Below are positions 9,305 through 19,123 of a stretch of DNA of 64,000 bases, piece after piece. The DNA is from Candidatus Zhuqueibacterota bacterium. Lineage in GTDB: Bacteria > Zhuqueibacterota > Zhuqueibacteria > Oceanimicrobiales > Oceanimicrobiaceae. Position 1 is the stretch's first letter; the number at the start of each line of letters is the position of its first letter. A model generated the notes under the pieces. It did no database searches, was not told the DNA's origin, and saw only the letters and a program-made list of their open reading frames with translations. The position numbers were made by a program, and so were the translations under genes. The stretch spans positions 62,001-126,000 of the forward strand of contig JAJDAD010000023.1 of assembly GCA_029262055.1 (NCBI GenBank), written 5' to 3'.

Positions 9305-12300
9305 TTAGAAAAACGCCCGGACCTCTACTTTCGCAACGTGCTGCACATCCGGACGGTCCGGTTCGCTGCGACCAAAGTAAGTCATGGTGGCCTGGACATT
9401 CTGGGACACGCGATAGTCAAAGCCCAGGTTCCAGCGCCAGGTGTTACCGGCCCGGTTGCCACCGGTCAACTCAAAGGGGATCAATTGTCCTTTTGGCGCC
9501 AGACCAACATGGGTAAATTCCAGCTCGCCGCGCACCCGGCCTTTTTTGCTGAGTGAGTAGGTGGCGCGCGGGGCAAATGCCAACAAGTTAGCCCTGGTGT
9601 TAGGCTGCGGCACCAGATCTTTGGAACGACTCAGGCGCGCCTTCGAACCAATCTCCCAGCGTTGCTGCGGACGATACACCAGATCCAGCTCCACCTCATT
9701 TGTGCGCACCTTGCGATCCTCCCGGGCGCTCGCTTGGAAGATGCGATCCTCCTCCGAATGCTGGCCCTCCAGTTCCATGTTGAACTGGCCTGAAATCTGC
9801 TTGATCAGACGCAGGCTCTGTTCGCGCACCTCGCGGTCCTGGCCGCCGCCGATGAACTGATTGTTCAGTTCGTTGCGGTTGCGAAAACGATATCTCAAAG
9901 AAGCTTTGCGGCTGTTCTCCCAAAGATGTACATCCTGCCTGAGCTCGATGCTGCCGAAAATGGTCGTGCTGTCCTGCTGAAAAGAGCCTAAATTGAGCAA
10001 ATAGATTTTCTTCACATCTTCTTCGGTACTGCGTTCATCGATGCGAAAAAACGTCTCGGTAGACACCGGCCAAAGAATCTTCTGCAGCGTTGTTTTTTTC
10101 TCCGAGCCCTTTCTCTTCTTTCTCTTAAAAAAATCCTTGAACGACATTCTCAGGTCCGTCCGCATGCGCAACTCAACGACCGGAGTAAAATCCTTGGTTG
10201 AGAAAAGTCTCCTGACAAATGTCCCGAACGGATCGGGCTCAAACTCCCGCAGCTCTTCGTTGAACCGGAAATTCCCTTCGCCTTCCGGGACTTCGATGAA
10301 CACCTCTTCCTGACGCGCGACCTGAGTATTTGAAATCTGGTAGTTGAGGTTGCCTCTGATGCCCGATCTCGGTGGACGGTAGCTGACCCGGACATCCGCA
10401 AGATCGGTTCTGGTATCCTGAGTAGCCGGATCGTTAAACTCACGTTTACGCCGCGTATAGGAAGCCGCAACCGTGATTGCGTGCCAGTTTTGTACGCCCA
10501 GGGTGTACGACTGAGTTCGCGCGATTGACTTGTCATCGAAGCGCCCGGCTGCGCGATCGTCGTCGTCGCGAATATTGTAACTGGCCGTGGCCTGAACTCT
10601 TTTCCACGGTGAGAGGCGCAGGCCCCCCGTGTAGGCATTAAAACGAAAACCAGCCCGGCTGGAGTCGCTCTCGGAGTCCTTCCGGATTTCCCCTTCATAT
10701 TTAAAAAAAGGCGCAAGCCATTTTACCTGGTAGTCGGTCCGGCCGCGATGTCTGAGCCAATCGCTGGTGTTGCTGCCGGTTTCTTTGCGGTCGATAAACT
10801 CTACGAAGTAATCGACTTTCGGGAGATTAGGCTTGTCCAGGCGTGTCTGACCCTCCCATCTGCGGGACTCAAACTGGGACGATTTGGTCAACCGTCCAAA
10901 CCCACCCCGAACCGATAAACCAGGCACGGGCTGATAGTTGCCCTGCAATTCGAGGATGTCCTCCTCAGCTGTGTTGGTCGCGCCGGTGATATTCCAGCGC
11001 CGGCCAAACTCAGCCACGGTCGTACGGTCGATGTCCCGAAAATCCTCTGTTTTGCGCCGCAGATTGCCTGACAACCTAATCGTACCCAAAGCAGCCTGGC
11101 CAAGCTTCAGCTTTTGAGGTGATAGGTCAAAACTCAAATCATACGCCGAACCGCCGTTGTCTCCGTCATCGATGTCTGAGTAAAGATTCCGGTCAAATCG
11201 ACTGAAGGCCAGTTCGCTCCTGACTGTAAAAAACTCGGTTGGGCGCGCAGTCAGGTTTAAGCCGACCACATCATGCTGCTGGGCTTGCGGCAGAATGATG
11301 AACGGCCGGTAGTCCCCCAGATTCTCGCCCACAAACTCGAACCTGCCCAGGCCAATGTTGCGGTAATCGCCCTGGCCCGGACCAAAAAATGAGAAAATGA
11401 CACGAAAATCCCCGTTTCTGGCGCCGACAAATGAGAAAATACCGGCGGCATCACGGACATAACTCCCGCTGTCGGGTCCGACAAAAGTCCAGCCCTGAAC
11501 AACCGCAAGACTATCACCAGACGCCTGCAGCGCCGAAAGCCGATCCTCGTTGATGTCGAGGGTGATGGGGTCATCACGATCGTCGCTCTCACGGATAAAC
11601 GTGGTAGCAACCTCCAGTTTGTCATTTAAGAGAGCAGTCTTCCCCCGCGCGGCAAAGTAGCTGCGCTGGAAGCTTTCATCGGAAAACTGGAAGTCGACCA
11701 CGATGCGCGAATCTCCGGTAATCAGCCGTTGGCGCGTAAAGGTGATCTGGCCGTTGCCGTACTCGATGACATAATCCCTGGATTCACCGCGCGCCATCTG
11801 CTCTCCGTCAATCCAGACACGTTCAGTACCAGCCAGAACCAAAATATTGACGTTACCGTTTTCGCCAGAAAGCTGGTACGGGCCCTGGTTTCCTTCCTGA
11901 CCGAGAAATTCATTGATCATAAACTGGCCGCGTGAAACGGCCGCCGCCAGAGTAATGTCACCATCGGGGATTTTGGCCACGCCCATCACACCCTCAAGCT
12001 TGCGGTCGTACCGGGTGAACTGTGTTCCGGCCAGGTTCAAATTGTAGTCCCCTAAAGTAGCCTGAAAACGAGGGCTTTTCAGCTGAATGAAAACCTTGTC
12101 AATCTCCTGCAGAGTCTGTGTGTTGCCCTCGGGTTGAATCGGCGTGTTTTGGTCGGTGAGAGACGCCACTATCTCGACATCATTGGCCAACTGTCCGGAG
12201 ATCTGCATGCGCAGCCCGGAGTCCACCGAAAGCGACTGCCGGGATCCGACGGTCACGCCACGGACAATGCTGCCGCTCTTGCGCAAATTGGAGGGGAGAA

Positions 12301-12793
12301 ACTCATTCGTCGCTCGTTTGGGCTGTGGCAGTCTTTGCGGGCCACTTTGTGTTGCGCCGCTATCGGCCGCCGAGCTTGACTGCAGGGATTCGGCCGCAAT
12401 CGGCTGTCGATGGCTGTAAGAACGGCGAAAAGGAATCGGGAAGATTTTGTATTTTACGCTGAGCAGGGAGCCTGCTGCTTTGCTTTTCAGCGCTAAACTG
12501 CCGGCAACATAGTCAATGTCGTAATCCCGGCCACTCTGCAGTTGCATGGAATCAATGAGCACGGCCTCGGAACTGGGGATCAGGAAGCTGTCCGGCAGCG
12601 CTACCTCCAGCCCAATCTCACTTGCGGTAAAATCAACTTGTTTTCTGAAAAGGGAAACGCCTACCAGAGAAGAATCGCTCTGCGACCCGGTATTCTGTGG
12701 CAGCAGAGCTGCAGGTATGGCCGCGACAACCAGGAAGGTCAAAGCTGCGACCACGGTAGAATATAGTCTAATGATAGTTGGAGGACTGAACAC
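9305..12793 (-). CDS. Large predicted outer-membrane beta-barrel protein, function unknown
   Basis: 1162 residues starting at GTG 12791-12793. A signal peptide (hydrophobic residues about 10-31) precedes a beta-rich N-terminal domain with DYDIDYVAGSLALKS, a Pro/Ser-rich linker, and from about residue 165 long amphipathic strands with many Arg/Asp/aromatic residues to a C-terminal Phe (VEVRAFF). This is what an outer-membrane barrel with a large periplasmic part looks like. A conserved-looking segment near 200-290 contains QEIDKVFIQLKS and TLGDYNLNL. I do not recognise a named family; large barrels beside Omp85 genes occur in FCB bacteria, and SprA of type IX secretion is a much larger example. 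It lies 34 bases upstream of the Omp85 gene. Confidence 0.6.
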   Translation of the reverse strand: MFSPPTIIRLYSTVVAALTFLVVAAIPAALLPQNTGSQSDSSLVGVSLFRKQVDFTASEIGLEVALPDSFLIPSSEAVLIDSMQLQSGRDYDIDYVAGSLALKSKAAGSLLSVKYKIFPIPFRRSYSHRQPIAAESLQSSSAADSGATQSGPQRLPQPKRATNEFLPSNLRKSGSIVRGVTVGSRQSLSVDSGLRMQISGQLANDVEIVASLTDQNTPIQPEGNTQTLQEIDKVFIQLKSPRFQATLGDYNLNLAGTQFTRYDRKLEGVMGVAKIPDGDITLAAAVSRGQFMINEFLGQEGNQGPYQLSGENGNVNILVLAGTERVWIDGEQMARGESRDYVIEYGNGQITFTRQRLITGDSRIVVDFQFSDESFQRSYFAARGKTALLNDKLEVATTFIRESDDRDDPITLDINEDRLSALQASGDSLAVVQGWTFVGPDSGSYVRDAAGIFSFVGARNGDFRVIFSFFGPGQGDYRNIGLGRFEFVGENLGDYRPFIILPQAQQHDVVGLNLTARPTEFFTVRSELAFSRFDRNLYSDIDDGDNGGSAYDLSFDLSPQKLKLGQAALGTIRLSGNLRRKTEDFRDIDRTTVAEFGRRWNITGATNTAEEDILELQGNYQPVPGLSVRGGFGRLTKSSQFESRRWEGQTRLDKPNLPKVDYFVEFIDRKETGSNTSDWLRHRGRTDYQVKWLAPFFKYEGEIRKDSESDSSRAGFRFNAYTGGLRLSPWKRVQATASYNIRDDDDRAAGRFDDKSIARTQSYTLGVQNWHAITVAASYTRRKREFNDPATQDTRTDLADVRVSYRPPRSGIRGNLNYQISNTQVARQEEVFIEVPEGEGNFRFNEELREFEPDPFGTFVRRLFSTKDFTPVVELRMRTDLRMSFKDFFKRKKRKGSEKKTTLQKILWPVSTETFFRIDERSTEEDVKKIYLLNLGSFQQDSTTIFGSIELRQDVHLWENSRKASLRYRFRNRNELNNQFIGGGQDREVREQSLRLIKQISGQFNMELEGQHSEEDRIFQASAREDRKVRTNEVELDLVYRPQQRWEIGSKARLSRSKDLVPQPNTRANLLAFAPRATYSLSKKGRVRGELEFTHVGLAPKGQLIPFELTGGNRAGNTWRWNLGFDYRVSQNVQATMTYFGRSEPDRPDVQHVAKVEVRAFF

Positions 12794-12819
12794 AACCAGA
12801 CCACAAAATAGGACGAAAG

Positions 12820-12848
12820 TATTGTTAGAATCATTGAGACGCTGTCAA
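12820..12848 (-). promoter_or_regulatory. Weak candidate sigma70 promoter for the 1162-residue gene
   Basis: On the minus strand a perfect TTGACA (12843-12848) is followed after 17-19 bases by ACAATACT, a mediocre -10. It would place the transcript start only 10-20 bases before the GTG at 12793. The -35 is good, the -10 poor, so this is tentative. Confidence 0.3.
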
Positions 12849-12933
12849 AATCACGCCCACTTAACGGTATCGTTGTTTCCTCGACTATCTCCTGATTTTA
12901 TGTGGTTCTATAACTCGGCGTACACCCAAAAGA

Positions 12934-13857
12934 CTATTCCAGAGAAGGCTCGAGCAGATGAAACACTTGCACCCTGCCATTATTTGAATCCAGAACATAG
13001 ATATTCTCTTCGAAAACAGCAACATCGACGGGTTGATCAAATCCGCCCAAAAGTGCGCTGCGCGCGCCCCAAGCGGCAACAACCCGGTCCGTCTTGTCAA
13101 AGACCACCACCTGATTCTCACTCACATCAGTAACATACAATCTGCCGGCACGCCATGTCAGGCCGGCCGGACCGGCAAGAATCTGGGATCCCAACCTCCT
13201 CACAAAATTGCCATAGTAGTCAAAAACCACTATTTCGCCGGCCTTGTCATCGGAAACATAGACCAAATCCTCGTCGGTCACCTCGATGTGTGCCGGTGAT
13301 TGCAGCCGTCCCTCGCCCTCATTAAAATCACCAAAGCTGAGCACAGCGGTCCCAAAAGAATTTAGTTTGAGGATGCGATCGCTCTCGCTGTCGCAAATGA
13401 ACAGTTCACCGTGCTTGGAGATGTCGACACTTACGGGAAACCCGAACTGTCTGGATTCGCCGGTATTCTCATCCGAATGCAGCGATGAGATGTAATTAAG
13501 ATCCCGGTCGTAACGCTCAATCCTTTCATTGTTGAAATCGACAATAAAGACATCGAGCAGGGACCTGGCTGAAAGGTCTACCGGCCGGTCAAACTCCTCC
13601 TGGCGCCACCCGAAGCCGCCGACGATGTCAAGAAACCTCCCCTTCTTATCAAATTTAAGAACTCGATTGTTGCCTGTGTCTGCCAGGTAAATCGTCCCTT
13701 TATCGTCGATGGCAATTGCGTGTGGTTCGGAGAGGGCGAGACCCGAAACCGGTTCGCCGGGGAATTCAAACAGAAACTGGACGGGGCTTGTCTTGGGTTC
13801 CTGCGCAGCGACAACTGTTGCGCAGCAGATATGAATCAACAATAAGGTAAGTTTCAT
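12934..13857 (-). CDS. Secreted NHL-repeat beta-propeller protein
   Basis: 307 residues with a clear signal peptide (MKLTLLLIHICCATVVAAQ) and then about six NHL-type blades of roughly 45 residues, for example AIAIDDKGTIYLADTGNNRV, DISKHGELFICDSESDRI and VAVFEENIYVLDSNNGRVQV. NHL propellers act as binding scaffolds; no catalytic motif is seen. It probably sits in the periplasm or on the surface. It follows the frr terminator on the minus strand, so it has its own promoter or is read through, and lies 140 bases upstream of the large barrel gene. Confidence 0.8.
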   Translation of the reverse strand: MKLTLLLIHICCATVVAAQEPKTSPVQFLFEFPGEPVSGLALSEPHAIAIDDKGTIYLADTGNNRVLKFDKKGRFLDIVGGFGWRQEEFDRPVDLSARSLLDVFIVDFNNERIERYDRDLNYISSLHSDENTGESRQFGFPVSVDISKHGELFICDSESDRILKLNSFGTAVLSFGDFNEGEGRLQSPAHIEVTDEDLVYVSDDKAGEIVVFDYYGNFVRRLGSQILAGPAGLTWRAGRLYVTDVSENQVVVFDKTDRVVAAWGARSALLGGFDQPVDVAVFEENIYVLDSNNGRVQVFHLLEPSLE

Positions 13858-13921
13858 CAGGAATGGCCAATGTTATGCATCTAAGACATTGCAACTCTGT
13901 TCCGGGGCTAGTCGCCGGACG

Positions 13922-13958
13922 CAAAACAAAAAGCCGTTCACCTGTAAGCGAGAACGGC
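13922..13958 (-). terminator. Intrinsic terminator after frr
   Basis: Read on the minus strand, GCCGTTC (13952-13958) pairs perfectly with GAACGGC (13933-13939) around a 12-base loop and is followed at once by TTTTTGTTTTG. It lies 29 bases after the frr stop and closes the rplM-to-frr transcription unit. Confidence 0.85.
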
Positions 13959-13987
13959 CAGTAGAGACTTAATCCAGGAAGAGTTGA

Positions 13988-14548
13988 CTACACTTCCATA
14001 ATTTCCTTTTCCTTGAGGTCGAGCAGGGTGTCTATTTGTTTGATGTGCGCGTCTGTTATACTCTGCACATCGTCTACAGCGGTGTGATATTGGTCTTCAG
14101 AAATATCGTGGCTCTTTTCACTCTTCTTCAGGTTGTCGTTGGCGTCGCGCCTGACATTTCTGATGGCGATTCGGCCTTCTTCTGCCAGCTTGTGACAGAG
14201 CCGAGCGAAATCCTTCCGCCTTTCCTCAGTCAACTGTGGGATGGGCACCCTGATCAAGTTGCCATCGTTGACAGGATTCAGACCCAGATCCGCCTTCATG
14301 ATCGCCTTGTCAATCTCCTGGATCAGATTCTTCTCCCAGGGTTGCACGGTGATCAACCTGGGCTCCGGCGTGTTGATAGTCGCTACCTGCTTGAGCGGTA
14401 CCACGTTTCCGTAGTACATTACGCGGACAGTGTCCAGGAGCGCCGGTGACGCCTTTCCGGTCCGGATCTTGGTAAACTCGAAACGAGTGTTCTCAACCGC
14501 TTTTTCCATTCGGTCTTCAGCATCAAGCTTAATCTCTGCGATTTCCAT
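13988..14548 (-). CDS. frr: Ribosome recycling factor
   Basis: 186 residues, the normal bacterial length. With EF-G it splits post-termination ribosomes. Family motifs include FTKIRTGKASPALLD, INTPEPRLITVQPWEKN, and IRVPIPQLTEERRKD followed by the helical C-terminal domain. It follows pyrH by one base between stop and start, the classic pyrH-frr pairing, and is the last gene before the intrinsic terminator. Confidence 0.97.
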   Translation of the reverse strand: MEIAEIKLDAEDRMEKAVENTRFEFTKIRTGKASPALLDTVRVMYYGNVVPLKQVATINTPEPRLITVQPWEKNLIQEIDKAIMKADLGLNPVNDGNLIRVPIPQLTEERRKDFARLCHKLAEEGRIAIRNVRRDANDNLKKSEKSHDISEDQYHTAVDDVQSITDAHIKQIDTLLDLKEKEIMEV

Positions 14549-14549
14549 G

Positions 14550-15269
14550 TCAGGCCCCCGCGATTAGAGTTCCTATTGGCTCACCGTTGATAACAGCTTT
14601 TAATGCACCCGGCTGGGTCAGATTGTAGACGATAATCGGTAGCTTGTTATCCATACATAAGGTCACCGCGGTCGAGTCCATGACCCGCAAACGCCGCTTC
14701 ACGACATCCAGGTAGGTCAGAGTTTCGAACTTGATGGCGTCCGGATTGGTCAGAGGGTCAGAATCATAAACACCGTCGACTCTGGTTCCCTTTAGAATAA
14801 CATCTGCCTCGATCTCCACGGCCCTCAAAGCGGCGGCGGTATCTGTGGTAAAATACGGATTTCCAGTACCTGCCGCAAAAATGACCACTCTCTTCTTCTC
14901 CAGGTGGCGGATCGCGCGTCTCCGAATAAATGATTCCGCGACTTCCTCCATCTTGATAGCAGTCAAGACCCGCGTGTAAACACCGTGACGTTCAAGATAA
15001 TCCTGCAAAGCCATCGCATTGATAACCGTGGCAAGCATCCCCATGTAGTCGGCCGACACGCGGTCCATGCCACGGGCACTGGCCGAGAGGCCACGGAAAA
15101 TATTACCACCGCCAACCACCAACCCCAACTCTACCCCACTTTCGATCACTTCCTTGAGCTCCAGAGCGATACGCTCTACCACTTTGGGATCGATGCCGAG
15201 GCCCTGATTTCCCATCAACGCCTCGCCGCTCAACTTTAGAAGAATACGCTTATATTTGATAGAAGACAT
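14550..15269 (-). CDS. pyrH: UMP kinase
   Basis: 239 residues. It phosphorylates UMP to UDP in pyrimidine nucleotide synthesis. Recognised segments are [15 protein letters not shown] at the N-terminus, [10 protein letters not shown] for the nucleotide-binding loop, [20 protein letters not shown] for substrate binding and [13 protein letters not shown]. The order rpsB-tsf-pyrH-frr is widely conserved in bacteria. Confidence 0.97.
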   Translation of the reverse strand: MSSIKYKRILLKLSGEALMGNQGLGIDPKVVERIALELKEVIESGVELGLVVGGGNIFRGLSASARGMDRVSADYMGMLATVINAMALQDYLERHGVYTRVLTAIKMEEVAESFIRRRAIRHLEKKRVVIFAAGTGNPYFTTDTAAALRAVEIEADVILKGTRVDGVYDSDPLTNPDAIKFETLTYLDVVKRRLRVMDSTAVTLCMDNKLPIIVYNLTQPGALKAVINGEPIGTLIAGA

Positions 15270-15293
15270 GGTGCCGGGGCAGGGAAATACTCC

Positions 15294-15887
15294 TTACCCC
15301 CCTAACTGGAATTTGACAAATCGCCTGACCTGAACATTCTCACCGGTCTTTGCGATCACTTCCGTCAAGTACTCCTTTATGTTCTTGTTCGGATCTTTGA
15401 TAAAGCCTTGCTCGAGCAAAACAGCTTCCTTAAACAGTTTCTCTACCTTGCCATCAACAAACCGCTCAATGATGTTGTCGGGCTTGCCTTCGTTTCGGGC
15501 CTGAGTTGTATATATCTCACGCTCCTTAGCAAGCTCCTCCTCGGAGAACTCCTCGCGGGACACTACGCGGGCATTGGTAGCTGCAACCTGCATAGCTATG
15601 TTTCTTGCGAACTCGCGAAAATCATCCGTTTTGGCCACAAAGTCCGTTTCGCAATTGATCTCCACGAGGACTCCGAGACGACTGCCGGGATGAATGTACG
15701 ACTCCACCACACCTTCTTTGGTCTCGCGACCGGACCTTTTTTCTGCGGATGCCACGCCTTTCTTGCGCAACAGGTCCACCGCTTTATCCAGGTCACCGTC
15801 GGTCTCGATGAGAGCACTCTTACAGTCCATGATACCGACGCCTGTCTTTTCGCGTAGTGTTTTTACTTTTTCAGCACTAACTGACAT
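15294..15887 (-). CDS. tsf: Elongation factor Ts, short form
   Basis: The nucleotide exchange factor for EF-Tu. The N-terminal UBA-like domain reads VKTLREKTGVGIMDCKSAL and is followed by INCETDFVAKTDDF. I start it at ATG 15885-15887 (MSVSAEK), preceded by AGGA; a 22-codon upstream extension would overlap the rpsB stop and does not look like EF-Ts. At 197 residues this is the short class (Thermus-like) lacking much of the E. coli C-terminal module. It ends with GENVQVRRFVKF. Confidence 0.95.
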   Translation of the reverse strand: MSVSAEKVKTLREKTGVGIMDCKSALIETDGDLDKAVDLLRKKGVASAEKRSGRETKEGVVESYIHPGSRLGVLVEINCETDFVAKTDDFREFARNIAMQVAATNARVVSREEFSEEELAKEREIYTTQARNEGKPDNIIERFVDGKVEKLFKEAVLLEQGFIKDPNKNIKEYLTEVIAKTGENVQVRRFVKFQLGG

Positions 15888-15906
15888 ACTTCCTGCAACC
15901 TCCAGA

Positions 15907-16755
15907 CTATTTTTCAGTTGTTTCCGGTTCTTTAGCTTTAGCTTCACCTTCATTCATTTTTTCTGTAACAGCTTTTACTTGCGCGGCATCCTCCGAAATG
16001 ATGACCTCATCTCTAGCCTTCTCCCGTTTCTGCGTAGCTGCGCCTGCAGCCTTGGTGTCCTCGGCTTCCACTTTCGCAGCGCTCATGCCTTCCAAAACCG
16101 CATCAGCAATTGTACGAACAATCAGACTGATCGACTTGAAAGCATCGTCATTTGCCGGCACCGGCACATCCACCAGGTCAGGATCACAGTTTGTATCAAC
16201 GATCGCGAAAACAGGGATATGTAACTTCCTGGCTTCTGCTACCGCAATGCTCTCCTTTTTTGTATCCACGATGAAAATGGCGCCGGGCAGGCGGTTCATG
16301 TCGCGAATACCGCCGAGCACCATATCGAGTTTCTCACGCTCTCGTTCCAGACCGAGGATTTCTTTCTTGGTCAGCTTGTCATAAGTGCCGTCTGTCGCCA
16401 TTTTTTCAATGGTCTTGAGCCGGCGAATACTCTTTTTGATTGTGGTGAAATTAGTCAAAAAACCACCAAGCCAGCGTTCATTTATATAGAAAGCATTGCA
16501 GCGCTCAGCTTCATTCTTGATGATATCCTTGGCCTGCTTCTTGGTACCGACAAACAGGACGCGGTCACCTGCACGGGTGATGTTGACTATTTTTTCACTG
16601 GCAGAGCGGAGACAGTCGAGGGTCTTCTTGAGGTCAATTACATAGATGCCATTCCGTTCCATGAAAATGAATTGCTTCATTTTCGGATTCCACCTCCTGG
16701 TGAGATGGCCGAAATGGGCACCGGCGATCAGAAGATCTTGCAGCGAAACGTTCAT
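15907..16755 (-). CDS. rpsB: 30S ribosomal protein S2 with long charged tail
   Basis: 282 residues. The S2 core has [30 protein letters not shown] and [12 protein letters not shown]. After about residue 225 an extra Lys/Glu/Ala-rich tail of some 55 residues follows, which is not part of the conserved S2 fold and is probably disordered. The gene is separated from rpsI by 93 bases containing a structured leader (16784-16833) and precedes tsf, as in most bacteria. Confidence 0.96.
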   Translation of the reverse strand: MNVSLQDLLIAGAHFGHLTRRWNPKMKQFIFMERNGIYVIDLKKTLDCLRSASEKIVNITRAGDRVLFVGTKKQAKDIIKNEAERCNAFYINERWLGGFLTNFTTIKKSIRRLKTIEKMATDGTYDKLTKKEILGLEREREKLDMVLGGIRDMNRLPGAIFIVDTKKESIAVAEARKLHIPVFAIVDTNCDPDLVDVPVPANDDAFKSISLIVRTIADAVLEGMSAAKVEAEDTKAAGAATQKREKARDEVIISEDAAQVKAVTEKMNEGEAKAKEPETTEK

Positions 16756-16783
16756 TTATACCTCCAGTTTGGGTTAATCCTCC

Positions 16784-16833
16784 ACCGACCAAGTTGACGA
16801 ATCCGGAAACCGGGCACCCAAGAAAAGGTCGGT
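16784..16833 (-). promoter_or_regulatory. Structured leader hairpin before rpsB
   Basis: In the 93-base rpsI-rpsB gap, ACCGACC and GGTCGGT form a perfect 7-bp outer stem (16784-16790 with 16827-16833) enclosing a small CCGG-AAA-CCGG hairpin (16803-16813). No T-run follows. Autoregulatory leaders in front of rpsB are known in some bacteria; that this is one is inference. Confidence 0.45.
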
Positions 16834-16848
16834 GTGCGTAATAGAATA

Positions 16849-17241
16849 CTATCTTTTTGAAAACTGAAATCGCTTACGCGCGCCGGGTTGACCATACTTC
16901 TTGCGTTCGATCATACGCTGGTCGCGGCGTAACAGGCCTGCAGCTTTCAAGGTTGGTCGCAACTCTTCATCAAGCTTAATCAGGGCCCTGGCGATGCCAA
17001 GCCTGACGGCCCCGGCCTGACCGGAAAGACCACCACCCCTGACGTTCACATAGACATCGTACTTACCTAGACAATCTGTCAGCTTCAGAGGCTGTTCGAT
17101 GATCATTTGCAGGATTTCCCGTTTGAAAAAATCCAGCAAAGGCTTCTTGTTAACGACAAACTTACCGTCGCCGGGAACGAGGCGAACGCGCGCTACCGCC
17201 TCCTTACGACGTCCTACTGCAATATGGGGTTGGGTCTTCAT
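16849..17241 (-). CDS. rpsI: 30S ribosomal protein S9
   Basis: 130 residues with the S9 pattern [36 protein letters not shown] in two adjoining parts, and the basic C-terminal [17 protein letters not shown] that reaches the P-site tRNA. It follows rplM by 15 bases, the standard rplM-rpsI pair. Confidence 0.97.
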   Translation of the reverse strand: MKTQPHIAVGRRKEAVARVRLVPGDGKFVVNKKPLLDFFKREILQMIIEQPLKLTDCLGKYDVYVNVRGGGLSGQAGAVRLGIARALIKLDEELRPTLKAAGLLRRDQRMIERKKYGQPGARKRFQFSKR

Positions 17242-17256
17242 ACAATCCTCGAGGCT

Positions 17257-17688
17257 TTAACCAAGTTCAACTTTTTCGGGCTTTTGTGCTTCATGCGGGT
17301 GGCTGTCACCGGCATAAACGCGAAGTTTCTTATACATTTTCCGGCCGAGGCGATTGTGAGGTAGCATTCCCCAAATGGCCTTTTCTAAAATCTTTTCAGG
17401 TGTCTTTTGCATCATCTGTTCGTAGGACTCAGAACGCAGACCACCCGGATAGCCGGTGTGGCGATAATAGCGCTTAATCTCCGCTTTCTTCCCGGTTACG
17501 CGCACCTTTTCCGCATTAACAATCACGACGTGATCGCCGCAATCCGCGTGGGTGGAATATGTTGGCTTATGCTTTCCTTTCAGGATTGACGCCACTTCAC
17601 TCGCCAGCCGGCCAAGAACCTTGCCGTTAGCATCTACAATTACCCAATTTTGTTCAATCTCACCGGCTTTAACACTATACGTATTCAA
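17257..17688 (-). CDS. rplM: 50S ribosomal protein L13
   Basis: 143 residues using TTG 17686-17688 as start: the protein then begins with [14 protein letters not shown], the usual L13 N-terminus. The decisive evidence is AGGAGAGG at 17693-17700, four bases upstream of the TTG. An ATG seven codons further upstream would place this ribosome-binding site inside the coding region. Motifs include [25 protein letters not shown] and [10 protein letters not shown]. It is the first gene of the ribosomal operon, about 45 bases downstream of the promoter at 17733-17761. Confidence 0.96.
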   Translation of the reverse strand: MNTYSVKAGEIEQNWVIVDANGKVLGRLASEVASILKGKHKPTYSTHADCGDHVVIVNAEKVRVTGKKAEIKRYYRHTGYPGGLRSESYEQMMQKTPEKILEKAIWGMLPHNRLGRKMYKKLRVYAGDSHPHEAQKPEKVELG

Positions 17689-17732
17689 AATTCCTCTCCT
17701 AATATTCATGGCTCGAAAAAACGCAATTTAGA

Positions 17733-17761
17733 ATAATAGAGAACGAGCACCTAAGAGTCAA
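17733..17761 (-). promoter_or_regulatory. Sigma70-type promoter of the rplM operon
   Basis: Minus strand TTGACT (17756-17761), a 17-base spacer, and TATTAT (17733-17738). Its position just upstream of rplM fits. The sequence TGCTTGACTCTT around the -35 is identical to that in the pyrR promoter at 20734-20762. Confidence 0.75.
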
Positions 17762-17799
17762 GCATTTTCTCAAGGCTCCTCAAACTATTGGCGCCGGCT

Positions 17800-19119
17800 T
17801 TATTCCGCATTTGCAGAATGGGCACGCCACAAGCGGCCGTTGTTGTACAAAGCGCAAACACGCCCCTGCAAATCCCAACCATCGAATGGTGTGTTCTTGC
17901 TCCTGGATTGAAAACTCTCGCGGTCCACGGTCCATTGTGCGTCTTCAGCGAAGACCGTTAAGCTGGCGGGCTTGTTTAACGTTAGACGGCCTCTTGCCAG
18001 ACCGAGAACATCTGCCGGACCAACGGTCATTTTTCGAATCGCCTCCTCCAGAGTCAGGATTCCGGGGTCTACCAAGAACTTAAAAATCAGCCCCAGGGCG
18101 GTTTCGAGACCGACGATGCCAAAAGGTGCGTTGGCAAATTCTACTTCTTTTTCTTCGATCGAGTGCGGTGCATGGTCTGTCGCTATCACATCGATGGCCC
18201 CGTCCTTCAGACCCGTAATCATGGCCGCGACATCATCCTCCGTTCGTAAGGGCGGGTTCATCTTGAAATTGGAATCATAGCCGGCAATCGCTTTGTCGCT
18301 GAGCGTAAAGTGGTGCGGCGTAACTTCGCACGTAACGCGTACACCGCGCTGCTTCGCCTGCCGCACGAGGTCCACTGAACGCGCCGTGGAAATGTGAGCG
18401 ATGTGCAGCCTTGCACCGGTGAATTCGGCAATCTGGATATTGCGCGCGACCGCCACATCTTCGGACAAGCCCGGAATCCCCGGCAAGCCCAGTCTGGTTG
18501 AAATGGCGCTTTCGTTCATGACGCCGTCGGTGGACAGGGATTTGTCTTCGCAGTGTTCAATTATCGGCACATCGAACATCCCGGCATATTCCATCGCCCG
18601 GCGCATCAGGCCGGCCGTCGCAACCGGGTCGCCATCATCGGAGAATGCCACCGCACCGGCCTTCACCAACTCGCCCATCTCGGTGAGTTCCTCTCCCGCC
18701 CGGCCAACAGTCACCGCTGCAATCGGCAATACATCAACGAGCAGACCGCGCGCGCGTTCCTTCAGGAACTTAACAACCTCTGCCTTGTCGGCTGCAGGCT
18801 CTGTGTTGGGCATGGCGCAAATACTGGTGAATCCACCCGCCATAGCGGCGTTGCTGCCGGATTCAACGGTTTCCTCGTCTTCCCGGCCTGGCTCGCGCAA
18901 ATGGACGTGCATATCGATCAGGCCCGGACAAAGCACTTTGCCGCGCACATCGACAATTTCACCATCAAAGCCGTTACTTGCGATCTTCCCCACCTCGCGC
19001 AGGCAGCCATCTTCGACAACAACATCGTGCACCTGGCTGCGGCCACTCTCCGGATTGACCACGGATGCATTGGTGAACAAAACCTTATCGACCCGTTGGA
19101 GACTCAAATCGTAAGTCAT
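17800..19119 (-). CDS. pyrC: Dihydroorotase
   Basis: 439 residues, class I amidohydrolase dihydroorotase, third step of de novo pyrimidine synthesis. It has the metal site DMHVHLREPGREDEET with GGFTSICAMPNT, the later histidines LHIAHIST and VTPHHFTL, and the catalytic ATDHAPHS. All metal ligands expected for an active enzyme are seen, so it is not the inactive PyrC-like partner of some aspartate transcarbamoylases. It follows pyrB by four bases and is the last gene of pyrRBC. Confidence 0.94.
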   Translation of the reverse strand: MTYDLSLQRVDKVLFTNASVVNPESGRSQVHDVVVEDGCLREVGKIASNGFDGEIVDVRGKVLCPGLIDMHVHLREPGREDEETVESGSNAAMAGGFTSICAMPNTEPAADKAEVVKFLKERARGLLVDVLPIAAVTVGRAGEELTEMGELVKAGAVAFSDDGDPVATAGLMRRAMEYAGMFDVPIIEHCEDKSLSTDGVMNESAISTRLGLPGIPGLSEDVAVARNIQIAEFTGARLHIAHISTARSVDLVRQAKQRGVRVTCEVTPHHFTLSDKAIAGYDSNFKMNPPLRTEDDVAAMITGLKDGAIDVIATDHAPHSIEEKEVEFANAPFGIVGLETALGLIFKFLVDPGILTLEEAIRKMTVGPADVLGLARGRLTLNKPASLTVFAEDAQWTVDRESFQSRSKNTPFDGWDLQGRVCALYNNGRLWRAHSANAE

Positions 19120-19123
19120 GCAA

